NCBI RefSeq assembly: GCF_013761175.1
Contig: NZ_JACDUR010000005.1
Coordinates: 344,970-408,969, forward strand
Direction of reading: 5' to 3'
DNA: 64,000 nt
From: Nonomuraea soli
GTDB lineage: Bacteria; Actinomycetota; Actinomycetes; Streptosporangiales; Streptosporangiaceae
In this document: in pieces, positions 8,312 to 16,509 of the stretch
Layout: each line of letters opens with the position of its first letter
Position numbering within the stretch: position 1 is the first letter of the stretch
Translations under genes and position numbers: made by a program
Notes under the pieces: model-generated
What the model saw: the letters and a program-made list of their open reading frames with translations, nothing else
Databases searched by the model: none
What the model was told of the DNA's origin: nothing

Positions 8312-9394
8312 ATGACGATCGACAGCACCCCACGGCCGAAGGTGAAGGATCGGGCCGCGCCCGGACGGCGGTGGCCCGCGCGGGTCACCTCCCTGGCGGC
8401 CCTGTGGTCCCTGGCCTACGGCGCGCTCGGCCTCTGGTGGACCTTCGGCGGCGACGGTTTCCCCTTCGGCGTCGGCGACCGGGAGGCCGAGCTGTCGCTC
8501 CTGGCCGGGCTGACCCCCCAGATCGGCGGCCCCGTCATCGCCGCCCTCGGTCTCGGCGGCGCGCTCGTGGCGCTGCTGATGGCGCGCGGCGCCGGGCCGC
8601 GCCCGCTCGTGATCGGCTTCGCGGCGATCATGGCCGTCGGGCTGGCCGTGGTGATCCCCGACTACCGGGTGCTGATGCTGGTCGCCTACGCGCCCATCCT
8701 CCTCGTCGCCCTCCCTCTCGGCCTGCTCCCCATCGACCCCGCCATGGCTCTGGCCTGGCCCAGGATCAACCTGCTGATCGTGACCGCGGGCGGCATCCTG
8801 TGGGGCGTCGCCGCCTTGGCCTACCACCGGCGTACGGCGGGCGCCTGCGTCAGCTGCGGCCGCCGCGACACCCTGACCCACCGCCACTGGACCACGCCCG
8901 AGTCCGCCCGCCGCTGGGGCTTCTGGGCCGTGCACGTGGCCGCGCTCGTCCCCGAGATCTACGGCGTCACCCGCTACGCCTGGGCCCTGGGCATCCCCCT
9001 GGGCATGGACGCGCAGACGCACGCCGAGGGAGCCGAGAGCGGCCTGTGGCTGGTGGGCGCCTTTCTCGGCGTGCTGGGCACGCTCGGCGCGATCCTCACC
9101 ATCGGGCTGAACCGTCCGTGGAGCGAGATCTGGCCGCGATGGGTGCCGCGGCTGCGCGGCAGGCGGGTGCCGACCATGTTCCCGGTGATCTTCGCGGGCA
9201 TCGTCAGCGTCGTGGTGTTGTCGGCCGGGCTGATGTTCTGGTGGCAGACCCTGCGCACCGGCTTCGACTGGGCGAACTGGGCCATGGGAGGTCCGCAGAT
9301 GTTGTGGCCGCTGTGGGGCGTGGCCCTGGCCGTCGCCGCCTACGGTTACTACCTGCGCACCAGGGGCACCTGCCGTACCTGCGGCCGCTCTTGA
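8312..9394 (+). CDS. Polytopic membrane protein of unknown function with two CxxCG motifs
   Basis: 360 aa with about eight hydrophobic segments (for example SLAALWSLAYGALGLWW near the N-terminus and FPVIFAGIVSVVVLSAG near the C-terminus). Two short CysxxCysGly motifs lie in soluble stretches: CVSCGRR after the fourth membrane segment and CRTCGRS at the extreme C-terminus. Paired CxxC knuckles at membrane edges suggest metal binding or a redox switch, but this is inference. I do not recognise the family. ATG start after a GGGG-containing leader. The gene follows the terminator of the S9-like gene and precedes the cyclophilin by about 60 bp. Confidence 0.75.
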   Translation: MTIDSTPRPKVKDRAAPGRRWPARVTSLAALWSLAYGALGLWWTFGGDGFPFGVGDREAELSLLAGLTPQIGGPVIAALGLGGALVALLMARGAGPRPLVIGFAAIMAVGLAVVIPDYRVLMLVAYAPILLVALPLGLLPIDPAMALAWPRINLLIVTAGGILWGVAALAYHRRTAGACVSCGRRDTLTHRHWTTPESARRWGFWAVHVAALVPEIYGVTRYAWALGIPLGMDAQTHAEGAESGLWLVGAFLGVLGTLGAILTIGLNRPWSEIWPRWVPRLRGRRVPTMFPVIFAGIVSVVVLSAGLMFWWQTLRTGFDWANWAMGGPQMLWPLWGVALAVAAYGYYLRTRGTCRTCGRS

Positions 9395-9455
9395 CGCCCA
9401 CAGCGAGATCGACTAGATGTCAGAGGGCCCCCGACTCACCCCCTCCGGAGGACTT

Positions 9456-10184
9456 ATGCGACTCGCCCTGGCAGCGTTGACCACAGCCTCGCTGCTCACG
9501 GCCGGCGCCCTGCCCGCCTCGGCCACCACCCCGGCCGCCGAGCGACCGCCGAAGACCACCAAGGGCCCCTGCGCCTACACCGAGACCCCTGACGACCCCG
9601 CGGTGCGCAAGGTGCACCTGCCGCCGGATCCGCGCCGCACCCCGGCCAAGCCGGTCAAGGTGGTCCTGGAGACCAACCACGGCGACATCACCCTCTCGCT
9701 CGACCCGGCCAAGGCGCCCTGCACCGTGCAGAGCTTCGTGCACCTGGTGCGCCACCGCTTCTACGACCGCACCTCCTGCCACCGCCTGACGGCCTACGAC
9801 CGGCTCAAGGTGCTGCAGTGCGGCGACCCGAGCTTCACCGGCTCCGGCGGTCCCGGCTATCGCTACAAGGACGAGCTGCCGACCGACCTGCCACCGTGGC
9901 CGGGCGACCCGACGGGCGAGCGCCGCACCTACGCCCGAGGCCTGCTGGCCATGGCCAACGCGGGGCCCGACACCAACGGCAGCCAGTTCTTCCTCGTCTA
10001 CGGCGACTCCGGCCTGCGGCCCGCCTACACCGTGTTCGGCACCGTCGACGCCGAGGGGCTGGCGGTGCTCGACCGCATCGCCGCCGGCGGTATCCAGCCG
10101 GTCCCCGACGGTCCCACGCCGCCGGTCGACGGCCTGCCGGTGCTGCCCGCCGACATCCGCGACGCACGGATCAGCCACCGCTGA
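9456..10184 (+). CDS. Exported cyclophilin-type peptidyl-prolyl cis-trans isomerase
   Basis: 242-aa protein that should speed proline isomerisation during folding of exported proteins. It starts with a Sec signal peptide (MRLALAALTTASLL... ending ASA/TT) and has a cyclophilin domain from about residue 70. Recognisable core segments are LETNHGDITLSLD, VQSFVHLVRHRFYD, GLLAMANAG, NGSQFFLVYGDS and YTVFGTV. The aromatic drug-pocket residues are partly changed, as is usual in bacterial cyclophilins. The ATG at 9456 has CCGGAGG about 5 nt upstream; an upstream in-frame ATG at 9417 lacks a Shine-Dalgarno sequence. Monocistronic, with a strong hairpin after the stop. Confidence 0.9.
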   Translation: MRLALAALTTASLLTAGALPASATTPAAERPPKTTKGPCAYTETPDDPAVRKVHLPPDPRRTPAKPVKVVLETNHGDITLSLDPAKAPCTVQSFVHLVRHRFYDRTSCHRLTAYDRLKVLQCGDPSFTGSGGPGYRYKDELPTDLPPWPGDPTGERRTYARGLLAMANAGPDTNGSQFFLVYGDSGLRPAYTVFGTVDAEGLAVLDRIAAGGIQPVPDGPTPPVDGLPVLPADIRDARISHR

Positions 10185-10195
10185 CCGCGCGAGGT

Positions 10196-10224
10196 GACGC
10201 GGGCGGCCGCGGGCCGCCCGCGTC
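10196..10224 (+). terminator. Strong hairpin after the cyclophilin gene
   Basis: Perfect 12-bp inverted repeat (GACGCGGGCGGC at 10196-10207 and its complement at 10213-10224) around a 5-nt loop, 11 bp after the stop codon. No T-tract. Confidence 0.65.
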
Positions 10225-10317
10225 CGGTCCCGGACGGTGACGAAGGCCGGACGGTTACGAATGCGCGGGGAATGCTTAACCTCGAGGAGAGATGCCGCAT
10301 CCACCCGCGATGGGAGC

Positions 10318-11499
10318 ATGATGAGCGCCGAGATCGTGCCCGGCCCCCTGGGAACCCCCTGTCCCGACTTCGTCAGGCGCCGGGAGTCGGCGCCCCTGGA
10401 CCCGGCGCTCCTGCCGAGCGGTCATCTCGTGCCGCTGGCGGTGCGATACTCCGACGTCCGGGCGCTGCTCGGCTCGCCCGTCTCCAGCCGCAACCTGCGC
10501 TTACCCGGGCTGCCCCGGCTGGTCAGCGGGCGTTCCATCGACGACGACCCCGACTCCCTGATCAACCAGGATCCGCCCGAGCACACCCGATACCGGCGGA
10601 TCATGTTCGGCGCGTTCACCCCTCAGCAGGCGGAGCGCTGGCGCCCCCAGGTCGCGGAGCTGGCCGAGGAACTGCTCGACGGCCTCGGCACGAGGTTCGA
10701 CCTGATGCGCGACTTCGGCATCCAGCTGACGATCCGGATGATCTGCCGGGTGCTGGGCGTCTCGGAGGAGCACCGCGACCGGTTCATCGAGTACACGGCC
10801 CTGTTCCTGTCGACCTCCACCGCGTCGCAGGAGTCGCGGATGCGCGGCTACCAGGAGTTCATCGCCTTCTGCGCCGAGCTCGTGGCGCGGCATCGCGCCG
10901 AGCCCGGTGACGACCTCATCGACCTGCTCATCCAGGCGCGCGACGAGGGCGACAGGCTCACCGAGGGCGAGCTGGTCAACACCGTCCAGGCGCTGATCGC
11001 GGCAGGCTACGAGACGACCGCTTCGATGATCTCCAAGGGCGTGCTGCGCCTGCTGACCCATCCGGACCAGTGGGCCGAGCTGGTGGCCGACCCGAAGCTC
11101 GCGGCGGCCGCGGCCGAGGAGGTGCTGCGCTACGACGGCCCGCCCGCCAGCGCGTTCATGCGCCGCATGACCGCCGACGTCGAGATCCCCAGCGGGAAGC
11201 TGGCCGCGGGCGCGGTGGTGCTGCCGCACATCAACGCCGCCAACCACGACCCGGAGGTCTTCGCCGAGCCCGAGCGGTTCGACATCCACCGTTTCGGCGC
11301 CGGACCGCCCAACCACCTGGCCTTCGGGTACGGCGCGCACCGCTGCCTGGCCGCGGCCCTGGCCAGGGTGGAGCTGGTGGAGGCGCTGCGCGCGCTGGCC
11401 ACCAAGCGCCCCGGGCTGCGCCTGGCCGTCGCGCCCGAGGAGATCCGGTGGACCGACGGCCTGGTCCACGCCCCGCTCATGCTCCCGGTCGACTCGTGA
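10318..11499 (+). CDS. Cytochrome P450 (bacterial class, soluble)
   Basis: 393-aa haem monooxygenase. The I-helix AGYETT, the K-helix EEVLR (ExxR) and the haem loop FGYGAHRC with Cys343 as ligand are all present. The loop continues CLAAALAR: the almost invariant Gly two residues after Cys is Ala here. Start is ATG at 10318 or the adjacent ATG at 10321. A rare TTA leucine codon lies at 10501. The stop overlaps the GTG of the following dehydratase gene (GTGA), so the two are translationally coupled. No ferredoxin or reductase is adjacent. Substrate unknown; the coupling suggests a joint role with the dehydratase. Confidence 0.93.
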   Translation: MMSAEIVPGPLGTPCPDFVRRRESAPLDPALLPSGHLVPLAVRYSDVRALLGSPVSSRNLRLPGLPRLVSGRSIDDDPDSLINQDPPEHTRYRRIMFGAFTPQQAERWRPQVAELAEELLDGLGTRFDLMRDFGIQLTIRMICRVLGVSEEHRDRFIEYTALFLSTSTASQESRMRGYQEFIAFCAELVARHRAEPGDDLIDLLIQARDEGDRLTEGELVNTVQALIAAGYETTASMISKGVLRLLTHPDQWAELVADPKLAAAAAEEVLRYDGPPASAFMRRMTADVEIPSGKLAAGAVVLPHINAANHDPEVFAEPERFDIHRFGAGPPNHLAFGYGAHRCLAAALARVELVEALRALATKRPGLRLAVAPEEIRWTDGLVHAPLMLPVDS

Positions 11500-13193
11500 G
11501 AAGCGCCCACTGGTACGGCGGCGCCGACCGCAACGGCTACATCCACCGGGCCTGGATGCGTCGCGGCCTGCCCGGTCACGCCTTCGACGGCCGCCCGCAC
11601 ATCGCGATCGCCAACACCGCCTCCGCGTTCACCCCCTGCAACGCCCATCTGGGCGAGGTGGCGGCGAGCGTGGCCAACGGCGTCTACGAGGCCGGCGGCA
11701 TCCCCCTGGAGCTGCCGGTGCTGTCGCTGGGCGAGACCAACGTGCGCCCCACCGCGATGCTGTGGCGCAACCTGGCCGCGATGGCGGCCGAGGAGATGTT
11801 CCGCGCCAACCCGATCGACGGCCTGGTCCTGCTCGGCGGCTGCGACAAGACGATCCCCTCCCTGCTCATGGCGGCCGCCTCGGTCGATCTGCCCGCCGTG
11901 GTGGTGCCGGGCGGGCCGATGCTGACCGGCACCTTCCGAGGGGTGCCGCTGGGCTGCGGCACGGACGTGTGGCGGCTCAGCGAGGAGGTCCGCGCGGGCA
12001 CCCTCTCGCAGGCGCAGTTCAGCGCCTCGGAGTCGTCGATGATCCGCAGCCGGGGACACTGCAACACGATGGGCACCGCCTCGACCATGGCCTTCATGGC
12101 CGAGGCTCTCGGCATGACCGTGCCGGGCATGGCCGGGACCCCGGCGCCCGACTCGCGGCTGCTGGAGGGCGCCCACGCGAGCGGCCGGCTGGCCGTGGAG
12201 CTGGTGGCGCGGGACAGGACGCCGAGCCGGATCATGACCCGCGCGTCGTTCCTCAACGCCGTCGTCGCGCTGGCCGCGATCGGCGGATCCACCAACGCGG
12301 TCGTGCACCTGCTGGCCGTCGCTGGGCGGCTGGGCGTACGGCTGTCGCTGGACGACTTCGACCGCACGGGTTCCGGCGTGCCCCTCCTGGTGGACCTGCA
12401 GCCCGCCGGGCGGCACCTGATGGAGGACCTGCACAGGGCGGGCGGATTCCTCGCGGTGCTGCGCGAGGTGCGCGACCTGCTCGACCCCGCCCCGATCACG
12501 GTGACGGGCGCGCCCCTGACCGAGTACCTGGACGAGGCGGCCATCTGGGACGAGGAGGTCATCAGGCCCAGGAACCGGCCGCTGCTCGACGACGCGGGCA
12601 TCGCCGTCCTGAGAGGCAACCTGGCCCCTGACGGCGCGGTCATCAAGCCCGCGGCGGCCTCCCCGTCGTTGTTGCGCCACCGGGGGCGCGCCGTCGTCTT
12701 CGACAGCGTCGAGGACGTGCGCGCCCGCCTCAACGACCCCGCGCTCGACGTCGACGAGAGCTCGGTGCTGGTGCTGCGCGGCTGCGGGCCGCGCGGCTAT
12801 CCCGGCATGCCCGAGGTCGCCAACCTGCCGCTGCCTCCCAAGCTGCTGGCCAAGGGGGTGCGCGACATGGTCCGCGTGTGCGATGGGCGCATGAGCGGCA
12901 CCGCCTACGGCACGGTCGTGTTGCACGTCGCGCCGGAGGCGGCGGCGGGCGGGCCGCTCGCGCTGGTGCGCGAGGGCGACCCGATCGTCCTCGACGTCGA
13001 GGCGCGCCGCATCGACGTGGACGTGCCCGACGCCGAGCTCCTGGCGCGCAAGCCCGTGCAGCAGGGTTTCGCCTCGCCCGTGCGCGGCTGGCAGCGCCTC
13101 TACATCGATCACGTCACCCAGGCCGACACCGGCTGCGACCTCGACTTCCTCATCGGCTCCAGCGGGCACGCCGTCGACAGGGAGTCACACTAG
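11496..13193 (+). CDS. IlvD/Edd-family dehydratase (dihydroxy-acid or sugar-acid dehydratase)
   Basis: 565-aa Fe-S dehydratase. Cluster-binding cysteines lie in TPCN, GGCDKTIP and SRGHCNTMGTAST; further family blocks are GGSTNAVVHLL and VCDGRMSGTAYG with the catalytic Ser. The family removes water from a 2,3-dihydroxy acid to give a 2-keto acid. The sequence looks closer to sugar-acid dehydratases than to a housekeeping ilvD, and the location beside pentose genes supports that, but substrate cannot be read from sequence. The GTG start overlaps the P450 stop. The 3' end overlaps the convergent nucleoside hydrolase by 4 bp. Confidence 0.88.
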   Translation: MRSAHWYGGADRNGYIHRAWMRRGLPGHAFDGRPHIAIANTASAFTPCNAHLGEVAASVANGVYEAGGIPLELPVLSLGETNVRPTAMLWRNLAAMAAEEMFRANPIDGLVLLGGCDKTIPSLLMAAASVDLPAVVVPGGPMLTGTFRGVPLGCGTDVWRLSEEVRAGTLSQAQFSASESSMIRSRGHCNTMGTASTMAFMAEALGMTVPGMAGTPAPDSRLLEGAHASGRLAVELVARDRTPSRIMTRASFLNAVVALAAIGGSTNAVVHLLAVAGRLGVRLSLDDFDRTGSGVPLLVDLQPAGRHLMEDLHRAGGFLAVLREVRDLLDPAPITVTGAPLTEYLDEAAIWDEEVIRPRNRPLLDDAGIAVLRGNLAPDGAVIKPAAASPSLLRHRGRAVVFDSVEDVRARLNDPALDVDESSVLVLRGCGPRGYPGMPEVANLPLPPKLLAKGVRDMVRVCDGRMSGTAYGTVVLHVAPEAAAGGPLALVREGDPIVLDVEARRIDVDVPDAELLARKPVQQGFASPVRGWQRLYIDHVTQADTGCDLDFLIGSSGHAVDRESH

Positions 13194-14152
13194 AAGGAGA
13201 TTGTCCTGTTGGGCTTGGTCTCGACGGCGAGCAGGCCCTTCAGGTAGGAGTAGAAGCCCTCGGCGTCGATCTCCTCCACGACCGTGGCGTTGGCGGTCAG
13301 GCCGTGCACGCCCCACGACATCGCCGAGTAGCCGCGCGTCAGCTCGCCGCCCGTCTCGACGTCGACGTGGTAGCGCGCGGCCCGCCGTACGAGCTCGGGG
13401 TGGAAGAGCACGGCGGAGGTCAGCGAGTCGGGGTGGGTGGTGCCGTCGATGCCGACGCTGCGGTCGAACTCGAGGGTGGCGGCGCACACGCGGATGAAGA
13501 AGTCCGACAGCGGGGTGCCGAGCGCGGCGATCGCGTCGAGGCGCTCCTGGCCGAAGACGGCCTGGCGCAGCGTGAGCGGGTCCCACGGGATGACGGTGAC
13601 GTCGAAGCCCGCCGCGAAGACGGTCTTGGCCGCCTCGGGGTCGACGTAGAAGTTGAACTCGGCGGCGGCGGTGATGTTGCCGCGGCCGTTGTTGGAGCCG
13701 CCCATGACGTACAGCGTCTTGACGTTCCGCGCGAAGCCGGGGTCCTTGACGACGGCCATGGCGATGTTGGTGAGGGGCCCGATGGCCACGACCGACAGCT
13801 CGCCCGGCGACTCGGCGGCCAGGCGGACCAGGGCGTCGACGGCGTGCTCGGCCTCCGGCGCCAGGCCGGACACGTCCATGTCGAGACCGCCCGCGCCGTC
13901 ACCGTGCACGTTCTCCGCGCTCTCCCACTCGCGCACCATCGGCCGGCGGCAGCCCAGGTGGATCGGGATCTCGCCCAGGCGGCCCGTCACGTTGAGCGTC
14001 AGGTAGGCGTTGCGGACCTGGCGGTCGAAGCCGACGTTCCCGGCGACCATCGTGATGGCGCGCAGGTCCGCCACGGGGTCGAGCAGCGCGGTGATCAACG
14101 CGACGCAGTCGTCCTGCGCGGTGTCGGTATCGATGATCAAAGGGACAGTCAT
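13190..14152 (-). CDS. Inosine-uridine-preferring nucleoside hydrolase family protein
   Basis: 320-aa cytosolic N-ribohydrolase that should split nucleosides into base and ribose. The calcium-binding N-terminal motif is DTDTAQDD (canonical DTDPGxDD: Asp residues kept, Pro and Gly replaced). AIGPLTNIA and EFNFYVDPEAA match the family, and HPDSLTSA near the C-terminus matches the distal metal-binding region. ATG start with GGAG upstream. Transcribed divergently from the ribokinase-deoC-GntR operon across about 41 bp, so both are probably controlled from the same region. The ribose released would feed the kinase next door. Confidence 0.9.
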   Translation of the reverse strand: MTVPLIIDTDTAQDDCVALITALLDPVADLRAITMVAGNVGFDRQVRNAYLTLNVTGRLGEIPIHLGCRRPMVREWESAENVHGDGAGGLDMDVSGLAPEAEHAVDALVRLAAESPGELSVVAIGPLTNIAMAVVKDPGFARNVKTLYVMGGSNNGRGNITAAAEFNFYVDPEAAKTVFAAGFDVTVIPWDPLTLRQAVFGQERLDAIAALGTPLSDFFIRVCAATLEFDRSVGIDGTTHPDSLTSAVLFHPELVRRAARYHVDVETGGELTRGYSAMSWGVHGLTANATVVEEIDAEGFYSYLKGLLAVETKPNRTISF

Positions 14153-14173
14153 ATGCGCTCCATTTTCACTATT

Positions 14174-14200
14174 TGTCTATCTATGTCTACCATATGTCTA
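14174..14200. promoter_or_regulatory. Three helically phased TGTCTA direct repeats, likely GntR operator
   Basis: In the AT-rich gap between the divergent nucleoside hydrolase and ribokinase genes, TGTCTA occurs at 14174-14179, 14184-14189 and 14195-14200. Start-to-start distances of 10 and 11 bp put all three on the same face of the helix. GTCTA fits the GTxTA half-site known for HutC-type GntR regulators, and such a regulator is the third gene of the operon. Confidence 0.55.
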
Positions 14201-15105
14201 TGCGACTAGCTGTGGTGGGGAGTTACGGTGCCGGGCTGACCATGCGCGTGCCCCGCATGCCCGAGGCCGGGGAGACGCTGCCGGGCGGCCTCTTCGCCGC
14301 GGGACCCGGCGGCAAGGGCTCCAACCAGGCCATCGGCGCCGCCCGCCTGGGCGCCGAGGTCTCCTTCCTCACCGCCGTCGGCCCCGACGCCTTCGGACAG
14401 GAGGCCAGGCGGCTGTGGGAGGCCGAGAGCGTCGACGCGACCGTGGTCGAGGCCCGCGCCGCCACCATGGTCGGCGTCATCCTGGTCGAGGAGGGCGGCG
14501 AGAACCGCATCGTCATCGCCCCGGGGGCCCTCGACGAGCTGCGGCCCGAGCACGTGGCCGCCTTCGCCCCGCGGATCGCCGCCGCCGACCTCGTGCTGGT
14601 GTGCAACGAGATCCCGCAGGACGTGGTCTCGGCGACCCTGCGCACCGCCCGCGCCCACGGCGTGCGCACCCTGCTCAACCCCGCCCCGGCGCGCGAGCTG
14701 CCCGCCGGGGACCGCGCGCTCGTCGACGTCCTGACTCCGAACCTCGGCGAGGCCCGTGTCCTGACCGGCCTGACCGGCTCGGAGCCCGGCGAGCTCCTCG
14801 ACGCCCTGCGCGCCGCCTTCCCCGCCACCACCATCGTCCTGACCTGCGGCCCGGCCGGAGCCTACGTCGACGACGGCGCCGAGAGGTTCCACGTCGGCCC
14901 GGTTCCGCCCGGCCGCGTCGTCGACACGACGGGCGCGGGCGACGCCTTCACGGCCGCCCTGGCCGTCTCGATCGACCGGCCGCTGCGCGAAGCCGTGCGC
15001 TTCGCGGCGGCGGGCGGCGCCCACGCCGTCTCCCAGCACGAAGCGATCCCCGGACTCGGCAGGATCGCCGACCTCGAAGCCCTTCTGAAAGGCGCAGACT
15101 CGTGA
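14194..15105 (+). CDS. Ribokinase-like PfkB-family carbohydrate kinase
   Basis: 303-aa sugar kinase expected to phosphorylate ribose or a related pentose. The N-terminal signature GGKGSNQA and the C-terminal ATP/anion-hole signature DTTGAGDAF are intact, and the NPAPA block matches ribokinase. Start is ATG at 14194, or ATG at 14200 two codons later; either way the leader is very short and lies inside the repeat region. The stop overlaps the deoC GTG start (GTGA). With nucleoside hydrolase and DERA beside it, a role in nucleoside sugar salvage is likely. Confidence 0.9.
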   Translation: MSMRLAVVGSYGAGLTMRVPRMPEAGETLPGGLFAAGPGGKGSNQAIGAARLGAEVSFLTAVGPDAFGQEARRLWEAESVDATVVEARAATMVGVILVEEGGENRIVIAPGALDELRPEHVAAFAPRIAAADLVLVCNEIPQDVVSATLRTARAHGVRTLLNPAPARELPAGDRALVDVLTPNLGEARVLTGLTGSEPGELLDALRAAFPATTIVLTCGPAGAYVDDGAERFHVGPVPPGRVVDTTGAGDAFTAALAVSIDRPLREAVRFAAAGGAHAVSQHEAIPGLGRIADLEALLKGADS

Positions 15106-15761
15106 ACCTCGCTCCCTACATCCAGCACACGGCCATCGAGGCCGGACTCACCAGGGACGACATCGTCCGGCACTGCGAGGAGGCCGCGCAGTACGGCTTC
15201 AACGCCGCGATGATCCCCGCCTCCTGGGTGCCGCTGGCCGCCGAGGTGCTGCGCGGCACCGGCGTCGCGGTCGCCTCCGCGCTGGACTTCCCGATCGTGG
15301 GCGTCATGACCTCGGCGGGCAAGGCCGCCGAGGCGCGGGCCATCGCCGAGGCCGGAGCCGACCAGCTCGACATGGGCGTGCAGGTGGGCTGGCTGCGCAG
15401 CGGCATGGACAAGGAGTTCCACGACGACATCGCCGGCGTCGTGGCCGCGGGCATCCCGGTGAAGGTGATGCTGGAGCTGCCGCTGCTCACCGAGGCCGAG
15501 AAGGAGCGCGCCGTCGAGCTGTCCATGGAGGCGGGCGCCGCCTACCTGAAGAACGCAAGTAGCGGTTCGGTGGAAATCGCCAATACGGGTAGCATCTCCT
15601 GGCTGGCCGCCCGCGTGCGCGACGGCGTGCAGGTGAAGGCCTCCGGCGGCATCAAGAGCGCCGAGCAGGCCCGCGAGCTGCTGGCGGCCGGCGCGACCCT
15701 GCTGGGCACCAGCGCCGGGATCAGCATCGTCAAGGGCGAGAGCGCGGAGGGCTCCTATTAA
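15102..15761 (+). CDS. deoC: Deoxyribose-phosphate aldolase (DERA) family
   Basis: 219-aa class I aldolase that cleaves 2-deoxyribose 5-phosphate to glyceraldehyde 3-phosphate and acetaldehyde. Family catalytic positions are visible: Asp in QLDMGVQVG, the Schiff-base Lys in AYLKNASSG and the second Lys in VKASGG. The canonical KTSTGF segment is changed to KNASSG, so substrate range may differ. GTG start overlaps the kinase stop. Bases 15553-15600, just after the Schiff-base lysine, use codons uncommon in this genome (GCA, AGT, GGT, GAA, AAT). The stop overlaps the proposed ATT start of the GntR gene. Confidence 0.9.
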   Translation: MNLAPYIQHTAIEAGLTRDDIVRHCEEAAQYGFNAAMIPASWVPLAAEVLRGTGVAVASALDFPIVGVMTSAGKAAEARAIAEAGADQLDMGVQVGWLRSGMDKEFHDDIAGVVAAGIPVKVMLELPLLTEAEKERAVELSMEAGAAYLKNASSGSVEIANTGSISWLAARVRDGVQVKASGGIKSAEQARELLAAGATLLGTSAGISIVKGESAEGSY

Positions 15762-16509
15762 CGACACGGGCCTGAGCACGGAGATCTCGCGGGGGTCAGG
15801 AGAGCCGCTCCACCTGCAGATCGAGCGGGCCATCCGCGAGCGCATCGTCTCCGGCCGCTGGCCGGCGCGCTTCAAGCTGCCCGCGGAGCCCGCCCTGGCC
15901 GCCGAGCTGGGCGTCAACCGCGGCACGGTCCGCAAGGCGCTGGCCGTCCTGACCGAGGACGGCCTGCTCACCCAGACCCGCGGCCGCGGAACGTTCGTGG
16001 CGGCCGGCGCGGCCGAGCCGGGCATCGCCCAGCGGTTGCGCTCGCTCACCGAGGACTTCCGCGACCAGGGCTACGTGCTCACCCCCGAGGTGCTCAGCTC
16101 CCGGCTGGAGCGCCTGCCGCTCCCGGTCGCGGCCATCCTCGGCGTCCCGGCCAACGCCCCCGCGCTGCGCCTGGTCCGCGTCTTCCACTGCCAGGACGGG
16201 CCGCTGGCCTACCTGGTCAACTACGTGCGCGCCGACCTGTGCCCGGGCATCGAGAACGTCGACTTCACCTCCTCCTCGCTCTTCGACACCCTGGAGAGCG
16301 TGTACCGCCTGCGCATAGCCGAGGGCCGGCGCACCTTCAGCGCGGAACCCGCCCGCGAGGAGGTGGCCGACGCCCTCGGCCTGTCGCCCGGCTTCCCCGT
16401 GCTCTACCTGGAACAGGTGACCTACGCGGCCGACGGCCGCGCGGTGGAGTACTCAGAGGTGTGGATCAACAGCGTCCACGCCAAGATCACGTCCCACCTC
16501 GAACGCTGA
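15757..16509 (+). CDS. GntR/HutC-type regulator with proposed ATT start
   Basis: About 250 aa. The winged helix-turn-helix occupies roughly residues 12-75 (PLHLQIERAIRERI, LPAEPALAAELGVNRGTVRK, GRGTFVA), followed by a UTRA ligand domain ending in AVEYSEVWINS. In this frame the last stop is at 15634-15636, and there is no ATG, GTG or TTG until 15997, which would delete the whole DNA-binding domain. The best start is ATT at 15757: it overlaps the deoC stop (ATTAA) and has GGAGGG at 15746-15751, 5 nt upstream. CTG at 15772 is the alternative. Likely represses the kinase-deoC operon and the divergent nucleoside hydrolase through the TGTCTA repeats. The start codon is inference; the domain is certain. 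Confidence 0.85.
   Translation: MNDTGLSTEISRGSGEPLHLQIERAIRERIVSGRWPARFKLPAEPALAAELGVNRGTVRKALAVLTEDGLLTQTRGRGTFVAAGAAEPGIAQRLRSLTEDFRDQGYVLTPEVLSSRLERLPLPVAAILGVPANAPALRLVRVFHCQDGPLAYLVNYVRADLCPGIENVDFTSSSLFDTLESVYRLRIAEGRRTFSAEPAREEVADALGLSPGFPVLYLEQVTYAADGRAVEYSEVWINSVHAKITSHLER

Noticed and set aside
15997..16509. GTG 15997 as start of the GntR gene
   Set aside because: It would remove the complete winged-helix domain, which is intact and in frame upstream.
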